From Mnemiopsis leidyi (taxonomy: Eukaryota > Ctenophora > Tentaculata > Lobata > Bolinopsidae), in the NCBI GenBank assembly GCA_000226015.1, contig JH153190.1, positions 32,058 through 77,139 on the forward strand: a stretch of 45,082 bases of DNA, written 5' to 3'. The notes beneath the pieces are model-generated. The model was not told the origin of the DNA, ran no database searches, and worked only from the letters and a program-made list of their open reading frames with translations. This document shows positions 22,691 through 34,900 of the stretch, in pieces. The position numbers and the translations under genes were made by a program. Within the stretch, counting starts at the first letter, position 1. Each line of letters opens with the position of its first letter.

Positions 22691-22859
22691 GTGGGCCATG
22701 TGCTCAATCGAGGAGAATTGGAGAGATGCGGGAGATAACTCGACAGCGGGTCCAACCGCAATGCGGTGGTGTAAACAATACGGTGTCTCATAGCCAGCTA
22801 AAATGCTAAAAATAAATCGGGCTAAAAAACAAGCTGCATTTCAGTTGTCATATAAAAAC

Positions 22860-23390
22860 GACGCAATATGCTTTATCCAGTGATAGGTTATTAAAATTAA
22901 TTAGCAATAAAAAGCGGTAACCATTTTAACATAATGGCCCCTACTTAATTAATGTAAAGATACGCTCAGATCACCAGCAAAGCACTCTTATTAATTGAAA
23001 ACAAAACAATTTTGAAACAATTTTCACAATATTTCACAAAAATTATGATAATCTTATGCAAGTCAAAATTAATTTAATAAGCAAATTGAAAACCGTAGGC
23101 TGCATATTCTTTGATCTGTTATTCATAAATTAAAACGAAACGTTGAAGTGTGATAAGCCGGTAAATTAGCACGTGACCTACATTTATTAATTGGCAAAAC
23201 TGCGTAAATTGATATCCTCGGTGCCGAAGAGCATACTTATACATACTCCCACATGTGGAAACGATAAATTTGTATAGGACGAAAAAGTCACGTACTTGAC
23301 GATAAGTTGATGATCTCAAGTAATACACCTGGCCAATTAAGATAAAGCATCGTTTTTGAATCAAGATAAGATCTCAATCACATTTGTAGA
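22860..23390. promoter_or_regulatory. GATA-motif-rich AT segment
   Basis: Several consensus (A/T)GATA(A/G) sites: GTGATAAGCC near 23150, ACGATAAG near 23300, AAGATAAAG near 23343 and AAGATAAGATC near 23364, plus further GATAA half sites. The density is suggestive of a GATA-factor enhancer, but such short motifs are common in AT-rich DNA. Confidence 0.2.
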
Positions 23391-23399
23391 TTTGATGTA

Positions 23400-24550
23400 A
23401 CGACATTTCCGATCATTTTAATCAGTATTTCGTAATTCTATTAAAAATTCAGGATTGTTTGAAATGCAAATCACACCTAAATACTAAACTACATAATCCA
23501 GACCTTAATCAAATTATCATGATTTGTGATCTATCCAAACACAGGAGAAGCTATAATGAATAATTTAACAGTCTACTTATGTTCTATGTAATATCATGCT
23601 ATCAAGTTTAAATGAACTGTCTGCCACATAGGTGTGACAGAGAAGCGAGATCGCCCGAAAAGGACACATTCCTGTGATGTACCATGAGATCAAACGCTAA
23701 GTTTACTAAAGACGAACATCGACTCACGCAAAAACATCCTTAAAAACCAAAATCCTGGGTAAGATACGAAACTATTATTATCATTATGCTATTTATGATT
23801 ATTATGTTTCGTTACCTTCAGGTTTGAAGACGAAGGACATAATTAGGGGAAGAAGTTTTGCATATTGTCCGTGAGATTTGCGGTGCTTATTAATTTGACT
23901 GAGGAAATATCGCACGAACAAGTAGGATGTAACATAGTTGATTAGCTGGTCATCAGCTCCACTACAAACTAAGTCTTGAAAGTTGGTTTAAAACGGTCTA
24001 GTAAAGCACTGCACCTCGAATTGCTGAGCCGCTGGAGGGAGAAAATGAGACGGTAAATCGGAGAGCAACTTTCTATTTCTAACAAAAGTTTATTCTGTTG
24101 AATAAAAAGTAAGCGCGGTAAGTCGGGTATAAAGTAGGGCAGGTATAAAGTAGGGCGAAGTAAATCAAGTTTTTACTGTAATTTTTATTGAATACTAAGA
24201 GATTAATATAGATTAACGTTGCACCCAGGAAAATTATCTTACATCGATAGGGTCGTAAAAAATCGTTTGTAAATTCAGTTACTTACATTTTTCAAAAATC
24301 ACGAATGAGATCAATAATAAGTCGGACTTGTAAAAATTCCGAAATTTTGATCAATTGAAAGATTTCTGGCTAAACTGAACAATGGGAAGGGGCAAAACGA
24401 GACTTCTCTTCAAGTTTCAATTTGGTGGATGACTTTTTTAATACTTTTCAAGATGATTGATAAAGGAACAATCGTGCAACAAAATCAGACAAGATTAAAA
24501 TTTCGTCCTTTAAAAGCTTTTATAATGTAGGCTAACCTATAATAACTTCC
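23400..24550. other. Stretch without a recognised gene
   Basis: AT-rich; no open frame, splice pattern or RNA gene stands out. A short duplicated GGTATAAAGTAGGGC block lies at about 24124-24160. Confidence 0.45.
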
Positions 24551-24579
24551 GGAATGGGAAGTCAATCACCTCAGCTACA

Positions 24580-24775
24580 ATGTTACACCACTACAAAGTT
24601 ACACCACTTCAAAGTTACACCACTACAATGTTACACCACTACAATGTTACACCACTACAATGTTACCCCTCTACAATGTTACCCCTCTACAATGTTACAC
24701 CACTACAATGTTACCCCTCTACAATGTTACACCACTACAATGTTACACCGCTACAATGTTACACCACTACCATGG
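24580..24775. repeat. 15-16-bp minisatellite, about 12 copies
   Basis: Units TACAATGTTACACCAC and TACAATGTTACCCCTC alternate, with three AAAGTTACAC variants at the start. It is open in all three plus frames, giving repeats such as VTPLQCYTTTML that are not credible proteins. Confidence 0.92.
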
Positions 24776-25050
24776 CAACGGTGCCTGTTTACTACCACGT
24801 ACACACACTTCTTCTTGCCATATGTTTCACTGGAAAACTAACCGTTCTGAGGTTTATTTATCAATTCTTGCAATTCTCTAAATCGTCACTGAACTGGAAG
24901 GACAATTATTATGTTCCGGCTTATCAATTTGTGTGTGGGGCAACTTTAATTCTTATCAATTCACGGTTGAAAAATAACATTAATGTTCTGCTCAGGGAGT
25001 AGCTCACTGGCGGCTCTTCTCTTTTCAAAGGGACTCACGTTTTTAGTGAA

Positions 25051-25093
25051 CACGTGGTTATAAGCCTTGTGGTCACGTACTATGAACCACGTG
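25051..25093. promoter_or_regulatory. Inverted pair of CACGTG E-boxes
   Basis: CACGTGGTT (25051-25059) and AACCACGTG (25085-25093) are inverted copies separated by 25 bp, with GGTCACGTAC between them. They match bHLH-factor sites. No adjacent gene is recognised. Confidence 0.35.
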
Positions 25094-25151
25094 ACCAGAT
25101 CTTTGTTTGATGTATACCTGGTTGACTTCCCTCCAGACAACCTCCCACTTG

Positions 25152-25266
25152 ACCAATTCCGGATATTTTCAATTAAAACGTGTGCAAACTAGAGAAATTC
25201 CGGAAAACGTCAATTGATACGTGCGTGAACTAGACCGATTCGGGATAATATCAATTGTGCTGACCA
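25152..25266. repeat. 41-bp degenerate tandem repeat, about 2.8 copies
   Basis: Units start at 25152, 25193 and 25234. Each contains ATTCCGGA/ATTCGGGA, then TCAATT, then CGTG and AACTAG. Divergence is moderate, so this is older than the other minisatellites. Confidence 0.65.
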
Positions 25267-25269
25267 CAA

Positions 25270-28200
25270 GTGAATGGACCGATCTGTAATACTTGATATC
25301 GACTTGACTGAGCTGAAGGCAAGGACAAAACTAAAAAACATTTACAAAATTATACGTATCGGTCTAAAGCCAAAAGGAGGCATGCCGAATAGTCATACCA
25401 TAGAGGATGTAAAATGCTCCTTTACAACTTAAGATAAAATAGACTCAGGTTCTTTAAGTAGACCCAACATTCTAGGCAGGACGATAAACCTGGGTCTAGG
25501 CTAACATTGAAATGGTCTCGCAGCAGCCGCTGTTGTTTTGTTTGGGGCTGTAACATTGGAAGAGGACTTGAAATTACAGACAAACTATATACCGTCATTG
25601 TCGACTAGACACTTGCGATTTGGGACAAACGTATCCTTCATCAGATATCCAACATCATTGCCCAGTGGACCTGATTATAAGTTGATTTTCTATTTAAAAA
25701 GTCTCTATATCTATAGGATAAATTGATTATTCGGTCGGAAAAAAGGTTTAGAAAAACTCAAAGAAGAAAACGTAAAGGTAGTCCGCCTACCAGAGCAGTA
25801 GAAGGGGCGAATGATTGAGAGAGGGAGAGAGAATGGCTTATAAGCAGCGAGACTAAGCCGGGTATAACGCAGATGCTCGTTGTGACGTTTACGTGTCGTC
25901 GTTATCAAGAGCCCAGAAAACGGCTAACTTGTCAATGCCGAACAAATACAAGACTTTCACTAAGTGCAATTAGCTGGACGGACTGCAGTTACCGTGGATA
26001 AAATGGCCATACATGGCGCACAAAACCGATCTAGAAGAATGACAGACAGACAACAAGTGTGAGGCGAACTATATAGTGCGGCCATCTACCCCCCTTTATA
26101 TCCGCGCCCGACCCTGATCTAACCAAAGACACACACCAAGTTCATCCGCAGAGGGAAAACCTACAAAACCATGTCATTACCCTATCAATCCTATAAATAA
26201 CACTTAAGCTTACTACCCCATTTAAGTAATGTAGCTGGGATAAAGGTGCATCCTGGAACGAAGGCCGGCCCGCAGACACTACACCAGTTACATCTGCCTC
26301 CGGTGCTACGCTCGGCCAGTACTCCAGCTCGGTCGATCTGGGCGCCTTTCGAGTGATTTTCAAGAGAAGATCATTCTTCGTTAGCATTGCTCCGTGCATT
26401 TATCGCACATGCTGCCACCAGACAGGATAAGAAATGTTGTTTACGAAAAAGTAATCACACACAAACACACACACTTCCTCACCTCTGTCCAGATTAGTGG
26501 GACGTCAAATGCTTACCTCAGAAAAGGAGTGGGATATGGGGGTTGGTTATCAGGGGACTAGGTAATGGAATCTTCCAACTTTCTCCAGGCGTCATCAGCC
26601 TGCAAGATCCACTCGGCTGTCATCCTACTGAAGCAACGCATAAATTACATTTCATTGAAATTAAATTGCGTTCCAAACCGCGAAGGACAATGCAAGTTCA
26701 AGACTTAAAAGGGTGCTGTCTGTATATTATGGGTTTTCGTCTTACTCTTAAGCAGTTGGGCTCAAAACCGGGCGCAAAGTGAAAATAACGGTGAAACAAA
26801 ATATATTAGGTTAAACTTTTGAATGTTCAAAATTGGCATGATATATAATGGATATGGTGAGGTAACAAGACCAAGCATGGTATATAGGGAGATAGTGAGG
26901 TAACACGACCAAGCAAGGGCTGTAACTGCTGCTTGTCGGCGAGATAAAAGAGCGGACGAAAGACAGCCCGGGAAAAGTAGACGCCAATTATTGGTCCGCT
27001 CCGTGTCAAGAAGACACTGGAAAAACCCAACGTGAAATTAATACTGAGGTCTTAAACCGTTAAATTTCACCTTCAGTAGGCGACATTTCGATGAAAATCT
27101 TTCGCGGCTCTCACAGTTTATATATCCGTGATTGCAGTGATCAAATCGTTGTAAATAATACTTTTTCGACAAAACATGTTTCAAGGAGGTTAGATGGTAA
27201 AAGTTAAAAGAAAATGAGTCATTTGGAAACAATGGAAAGGTCTGTATCGTCAACTCCACAGTTCGAAATCATCTAAAAAGACGTGGCCAAGTTCCCGCTT
27301 TACTCGAAAGAAGCCAACATCTATATCTTAAAAACAAGTATCAAATTATGCCTTGAACTACTAAACTGAAAAAGTTCCAGTTACCAACATTATTTGATTC
27401 TGACTTCTGTTTTCGCTGAAAGTCCAACTACGTAACTTACATGAACCGCAGCTCAACTTAAAATGTGAGCAGTGGAATGAGAAACAATCCCTTTATAAAT
27501 TTTACACGCTCAATCGGCGATAGTGCCACACGCAATAATATCCGAAATCTGCTCGTTTTCTATTTTAAGGAAATCCTAGAACATACAGTTCACCTACAAT
27601 CTCGCCCCAGTTTTCTGAAGAAAAAGAATCCCGTCACCCAGACAAGGTCCTGTTTCAAATTATCTCGACAGAGAAGGGAAACAGACTTATCTCGTTGAAA
27701 ACAAATAATTATCCGATTACCATTTGATTAACAGTTCTGATGAAGGAGCTCGACAGTGCTGGTAGCCCGAGTACGACTTTTCCCGTCCCCACCCTCGTGT
27801 CTCGGTATAATGAGGAGGTATGTGGGGTGAAGGAGAGGGTGCGTCCTGCAGACACCGAGCTCCGCTGTCTGCAGGTCTAAGTCGGATCAGTGGCCCTGAA
27901 CTCCAGATTGTGGGATTAATCTTCGTCTCATTATTGCAGAGAATACGAGGGTGGTGTTGGGAATATTTTGAATTTAACAACGCGGTCTCTCTGTGTGAGG
28001 TGGAATTGAGACTAGAAGTGACAACACTCCGTGAGATACGCAAATAGGAATGCGAGCGGCACATCCTCAGAAACTAATCACCAGGTGACATGAAGCAGTG
28101 AAGGAGAGAGGGGAGCCCATAGCTCTGCACGTCTCCAGGAACCTTATCGCTGCAGCAGCTGCAGGGCTGCAAATTCGTAACATAGTCCGACCGTGCAGTC

Positions 28201-28800
28201 AGAGGCTGCTTTAATTCCTTGCTGGAGCCCGCTGCAGGAAATTTGCACAAAGCGAGCAGGGAGGAGGGAGGTCCAGGATCTGACTGACCTTGGATAGTCA
28301 AGTTGTGCGCAACTCGGGAGATTGGTCCAGGCGTACATTGTCCTTGATACCATGGTGTTGATATTATCTTGATAATACGCAGTGAACGAGTGAAGATTTG
28401 GAGTTAGTCTTGGTTTGTGGAGCGGTTTTGCTGGTTTCCCTGGTAACTCGTCTGATTAGAATTGTAAACCTGGAAATTTTTGTAGATCAAGTTTTAGAAA
28501 TCAAGAAAAATTACATCAGACCTTTCATTTAAAGAATTTGTTGCGAGAATTACGAAAATAATATATTTAGTATATTGAAATCATAAAAGTGTTTTATCTT
28601 AAATTTATTGCAGTCCCTTACCTAACGCATAATTGATTTTCGCGACTATATAACGGCTCAGCGACGACCAAAATATGCCGCGCCGGCCTCGGGAAAGTAC
28701 ATATTTCATTTTCGATAGAGATTAAGATAAAGTGATGGAACTAAGATAAAGTCATATCAAAGAACTTTTGATGGCTTTCTTGTAAACAACCACCGGCTTT
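25270..28800. other. Stretch without a recognised gene
   Basis: Mixed AT-rich and moderately GC-rich DNA downstream of the NF-YC gene. Open frames at 26142-26399 (-), 27820-28047 (+) and 28144-28353 (-) lie in the GC-richer patches where stops are rarer; none shows a family signature or splice partners. A CTGCAGACA/TGTCTGCAG inverted repeat lies at 27846-27874. The motif TAAGATAAAGT occurs twice near 28725-28752. A 19-bp GAGGTAACA(A/C)GACCAAGCA block is duplicated near 26859-26915. Confidence 0.4.
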
Positions 28801-28806
28801 AACGCT

Positions 28807-28927
28807 TTATTTTGTAAACATTTTAAGTTTTCTCACTTGAGGTTGAAGATAAGAAAGCTGCTCCGAGTAAGAGTACTGATTTGAGTTCAAGGATGGCCGG
28901 TTGTACGTCGGTAGTTGCCCGTTAAAC
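28807..28927 (-). CDS. NFYC: NF-YC exon 10 (last)
   Basis: Encodes [20 protein letters not shown] then [19 protein letters not shown] and stops at 28809-28807. Acceptor TTTTTCAG, entering with one base. The stop overlaps an AATAAA (AAAATAAAG); no other clear poly(A) signal was seen in the next 100 bp. Confidence 0.8.
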
Positions 28928-31900
28928 CTGAAAAAGTACAGATTTTAAAACAGAACGGTAGAATTATCAGTGTCATAGTATCTAGAGGTAATGTAATAAT
29001 GCTGTTTAATGCGGTACCTTACCATTTTATCAGTTATCATTCATAATAAATGCGAACTACTATTTTTGCCAAAAGCAAAAAAAAGTAGACGGTTTTAGAC
29101 GGACAGGTAGACAAGTACCAAAATTTGCGGCGTGTTCGACCCTCGCACGCATTTTGTTTATTAAAAACGTTATGAAGGCAGCCTACTATTCTTTTACATA
29201 GTTTGCAGTGTTATCGAAAAAGTGATTTTTTATGCGTGTGGAGACAGAAGTACGCAGTGCGTCAATCAAATTCAGTTACAAAAGTTTTCGATACATCATA
29301 TAGTTTTGGTTTTTGGGTCGTTGGTAGTTACAAGTGTACTGCAATTTGTGTCATTTATGATTTGTGCATGAAAAAATTATTAAAAAATCATGTGATCAAT
29401 TTCAATAACGCCGTTGAATTTTTTGGTATAAAATAAGATTGTGAAATGAAACTTTGGCAAACCTTAGCCCTTAGGGGATAGTACAATTGCAAGCGGGATC
29501 AATTTTGCAAAGACAGATATGCCTGATTATTTCACTTGAAACCTTGGATATAATAGTCGGGCACTACGCCAGCAAATTTACAAAAGCTGATTGCAAGTAT
29601 CTTAAGTCACGCACAGATTATTAAAATTAAATAAGAAGATCAAAGGAAAACAATCAGTAAAATAAATGCTTGTAGACTAATTAGCGAGTTATGCTATGAA
29701 TAAAAACATTGAATATACTTATAGGATGGAATAGTGAGCGATGCAAATTGATATATGATATAGGCGTTAAATTGCAGGGGGAAATCACTGAGTAATCGTA
29801 TCAGACAAAATTTGTGGAGGGGGGGGGGGCTCACCAGCTTTTCCCGCTGAATGGCCGCTATTTCGATTTTGCCTCAATAAGCGGGAAGAAAAATAACTCC
29901 TACTTAAACTCATCATAGGAGGGCAAATGGAAATTTAACAGTGGTGCAAAACGACCGCAATAGCCAACTTTACGTACGACTTATGAAACAACATATATGT
30001 TTTCGCTAATATAGCCGTAAGTAAGACTTGGAAATAGACTTGAACTGTGAACATATAATATTTGGGGCTTACTTTTAGAGATACTTGCAAAACCAAATAT
30101 TTTTTCCTGAAAATTAAACTATGACTATCGCAGAATTGGTTGATTTCGATGGCTAGGCCATAGAGACTTAAATATAGGCGCACAATGACCACAATGGCAA
30201 TCTTTATATACGGCTCAAGATGCTTCCTACTCATCCTATACGGCTCATTTTAGGCGATATTCCTTAAAAATGATTTCCGATAAAACGGCTTTCAGTTAGA
30301 ACTACAAATGCGGCTGAGTGCCTCTGCCGCTTTTCCGTTTTTGAGCGGCAGAAAGCATCCCCCCCCCCCCATTTTTTCTACATTTAGTCGTAATGTGTTT
30401 ACCCACATTTCCAGAAAATTACAAAGGAGCTTCTTCTGGAATGAAAAATAACACGGATATGATATGAAGGAATAACCTTAGAGTGGTCATATTGTAAAGC
30501 TGCTGCTGTTGTTGCTGTTGTTGTGGATTGTTGTTCGTATCTGCTGTGCTCGTGTTCGGTCCTTGAGGAAAGTCGGACTTTCAGGCGAAATAACAACTAT
30601 GACATGTCTAATTCAAACTAAGTGAGTATAATTAAGTCAGAAATAAGCCGAGACGAGCTGTTAAGAAAGCTTTCATTACCACTGGACACTTGTTGACTGG
30701 CACTTACTTGTTGCATTTTGGTTCAGAGTGTTATTCTGTGTAACTGAAATGATAATGTCAAGTGCATCTGTCAGTGCGACTAATAATAAATCAATTATGA
30801 GTGCGATTTAGTGTAAGTATATCTATTAGCGAAACTACTTGCAATTATGTATGACATAAATATTGACAAATCTACTCCAAGAGAACTCAAATGACAGGAT
30901 ATTCACCGGTCTTTCAACAGCTGAGGAAAGCAGAGGACTAATCCTTAGACATAATTGTAAAGATGATCAGGACTAATTGTAACTTCATAATTAAAAATAC
31001 CTGCGTTTTGCTGAAGACCGACAGTCTGCATAACTTGAGTTGGCTGTATTTGCAGAGTGTTGTTGGACTGAAATGTTTCGTGTCACGATACGTTTGATAA
31101 ATCACTAAATTTATAGTTAAAACCGTGCAATAATGTGCAGTTTGCAAACCGCTAATTCCGTAAATTGTTTCCCATCGAATGGCAACGAGAAACATTACAT
31201 GTCACAGCTTCGTTCACTACACTTTTATTTGATACTTATAAATACCGATATAATTATTTCGATTCCTTCACGTCTCGGTTGCGATTATGGCCAGAATAAA
31301 ATGTGTCAACTTATAGTTATATGAAACCGTTGTCTACATAGATTTTATATCCACATAAATGTCGTTTAAATTTGATGAGATATAAGCAATGCCGCAGTTT
31401 GTTATGGATGAAAAGGAAATTCGCATGCACATTGAACGCCCAATAAATACGTAGGTGGTGCGCGCGCGATCAAAAGCGCACTAAATGACTACAAGGTTCC
31501 TTTGACTTAAAATTTGACAAATCCTTGCTAGTAGCCGAGTTGTATTTACAATAATGTCCCACATGAACAAAATTCCCGCCGTAGGAGCTTGCCCAATCTC
31601 TGGGCAGCACACAGAGTACAGAACATTGATCATCAAATCCTTCGCAACTTTTTGGCGGAAAATCACTTACAGAAAGATTCAAGCTAGCTTGGTTTCCAAT
31701 GACTATCGGTTGAGAGTTTTGACTCGATTGCTGGTTTGCGATCTGAAAGAAATTGGTATCAAAGTACGACGAACGTTTTAACGAAGTCTTAATTTTAAAA
31801 CAAAGGTTATAACTTTCAAATTTCAAAATGAATGTTATAACTTTATATCAGTAGCATCATCTTTTCCTGCAATATATTTGTTAAATAAAAAGCTTTTAGC

Positions 31901-34900
31901 AATTCCTGTAGGATTTTGAAAAAGTCTTTGTGTAAATTGGTGATATAACAATTTTTAGGGAGATATCGAAAAATGCAAAAGGTATTTTGCGGCAGAAGTG
32001 TACGCTACGTGCAAACTTTTGAAACTATTGGAAACAGTCTCCTTGCTTCTCCGAGTTTTCAAAACAAGTATGATTATCTTCAATATCGACATTAGAACCC
32101 CAAACCCCGAGTTTATAACAGAGTGGAGAACATGTGTCTCTCAATAATGTAAAATTTACAACAAACACTCATCAGTAGATAAATGCTAGATTAAACAATT
32201 ATTTGTAAGTGTGTGCTACAGTCATCACGGCATATAGGATAAACCGTAAAGAAAGTAGATACATCATTTTTTTATCATTCGCTGTGACAGCGAAAATAGG
32301 GCTATAAGGGGTGATAAACAAACCTGTTGCGGTTGGTTAGAGGTGTTACTCTGGATGTTAGAGGAGGAACTGGTAGTGGAAGTGGTGGGGTTCGCTAGCT
32401 GGAAGTAGTACTGAACTTGTTCCGCGTTAGGAGTCCTCATCTCTGTTTCCTGCATCGATATAGTAGTTAGTACATATACTAGTAGTATAGGGGGGGCCCC
32501 AGTATACTACTATATATGAAGAAGTTAGTAGACAAGGATCGGGATTTCATGGGGACAGATCAAGTTGGTTGAATTGTAGATGGATGTCAAAGATAATGCA
32601 TTGAAAATGGAGAAAAATCTTACATATGTAAAAACGGCAAAATCTACCCATCACTTGCTAATTCCTTCTCCACTGTTAAAAACAAACCTGTCGTTTTTGA
32701 GGTTTAAGTTCGTCTCTTGGGACGATATCGATTAGAAAATCGAACTGATCGTACTTGGCGACTGCCATCGCAATGTCGTTTCTCTGAAACAATCAAGTTT
32801 TTGTTTGTTTCACATTTGAGTTTAACGTGGTTTTTGTAATTCTCTTCTTGACTCGAGTGATAGACATAGGATTTTAATAGCAATGCATCAATATATTTCT
32901 GTGTAACAACACCATCATCAGGACATAACACTCAAATTATGTGTATAATAGTAGTGTTGAAAGTATTAATACACATTTGAATTAACAATGTTTGAGAATT
33001 TAGACCCCCTTTTGAGACGATTTGTAAGTTAACGTTGTCGTAGTAGCAGTAGAAGCATATTTTGGGCAGACTAAATCAAAAAATGCGTGGTGCAGTTTGA
33101 ACTTTGAGGTTCAAGAAAATTTAAGTTTTTAACTTGGTAAGTAAATTTAAAGATGTTTTAAAAGCATCGGGCTATGAAAATAAAAGGATTTGTAAACTTA
33201 TAATTGAAAGAATTTCAACTTTCGCCCTGTAACCTGTTTTTGTGCTCGGAAAAAGGTACTTCAGATTGCTCACGCATCAAATCATAAGATCATATTATTG
33301 CATATCTAGTTCAGCACATGCTACATAGTTAATTAGCAAAAACTTTCAAAATTAAGTTACAGTGATGAACGGTGTCCTCTTTCATAAAATGTTGACTACT
33401 CATGTAAAGTGTACACTATGTACATGCTTCTCAAGTTATTTACTTCATCTAATTAGTAATCACCCGGAAGTACCATAATCAGGGTAATTAGGTAAGTGGG
33501 ATGCCTGCCCACTGCTGCCCAGCCACTGCAAGACCTTTAATTTATTCAGGATTTACAGTATAATTTTCTGCGTCAGGTTACCATACTCATGAGTCATGAA
33601 AATTCTTGAAATGAGAGACTTGCAAAGAATGTACAAAGCTGTTCAGTCGAACAATATTGATTAGATATTGACCAATGAATAGATCTATAAATGCATGTAC
33701 ACTGTACAGGTACACCTAATTGATCAACAAGATATTTTGAGCGACAAAAAGAGACTAAATTGACGTTCAACGGCTCAAGTTTTGTAATAAAACGTGCAGG
33801 GACATTCCAGAATATTCCATACCAATTCCGACAAAACTTGCCTGGTTATCTGAACATTCCAGACAGTCAGACACCCACCTGCAAAGTTCTGCGTTTGTTG
33901 TCCTCTGTGTGGATCCACGCCCTCAGAGACAACTCGTTTATAAATATCTCAGCAGCTTTGGCAAAGAGAACCGGCGCTTCTGCACTTATCATCTGCGAGA
34001 TTTGTTTGTCACTGTTTCGCATTTTAATACTGGAATGTATTTGCGAGGTAGGGACTAGGGAACTGCAATAAACGGTATCGCTCGAAACAATTGTCCGATT
34101 ATTCAGTTAAAATGTATTTCTAATAATGTAATAGGTGGCATATTATTTATATTTCCGGTAGAGCGCTAGACCGTTATTTGGAAACAGAAGCGTATTAAGA
34201 AGCGATAAAACATAATTTAGAGATATGATAGAATTATATGAATCTTACCGTTGAACTAAAGTATTTGTTCGGCGAATTTTCAAATTTAAAATCCTATTGT
34301 TTTGTGCATTCAACTCTCATCTCACATTGACGCGCGAGAGTAGAAAGAGTTAAGTAATCATTACACGTCAATTCGTGCTTATTCAATGATCACGTGAAAC
34401 GTGACACTTGTTCACGTAGGGTGTGACAGTAACACCTAGCTACCATGTCACGTGTTCTTCCACCAAGGCACGCGATCAAATCACTAGCTCACGTGACGAC
34501 CGGGGTTCAAATCACGTGATGTGAGCCAGGCAAGCACACCCAATTCTCAAGTAACGAACATGACGGCCCTGCACAAGCAGTAATTAGGGGTGTAACAAGC
34601 TCTCCCAACTATATAAACCCTCCAACTCGATTCACCACATATTACTCTTTCTACATTCCTTCAATCCCTTCAGCTACAGTTCCTTCTACAGCTACAGTTC
34701 CTTCTACAGCTACAGTTCAAGATAGCCACATTCCAACTTCCCACCATGTCCTTGTTCGAGTCTTACCACATGATGGGTGACCCTGCCGGATTCCACCACT
34801 ACATCTCCCAGCCTTCAGACGACGTTGTCCATGTCCGGATGTTGAACCACTCCTCCACCTGCTCCAGAACTCCACCCTCCCTTCCCAACACCTCTATCTT

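Noticed and set aside
22294-22793. Frames with runs of Val/Cys near a GT repeat
   Set aside because: They come from the (TG)n microsatellite; the apparent membrane segment is an artefact of the repeat.
24554-25002. Overlapping open frames with repeated VTPLQCYTTTML peptide
   Set aside because: They are translations of a 15-16-bp minisatellite that lacks stops in all three frames; no other coding evidence.
27820-28353. Open frames in a GC-richer patch
   Set aside because: Frames are open on both strands because stops are rarer here; no motif, splice site or family match supports any of them.
33760-34071. Plus-strand open frame of 103 codons
   Set aside because: It is the reverse strand of NF-YC exon 3, whose minus-strand protein is unmistakable.
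34500-34520. GGGGTTCAAATCACG resembling a tRNA B box
   Set aside because: No A box or cloverleaf pairing upstream; it overlaps an E-box in the intronless gene's promoter.
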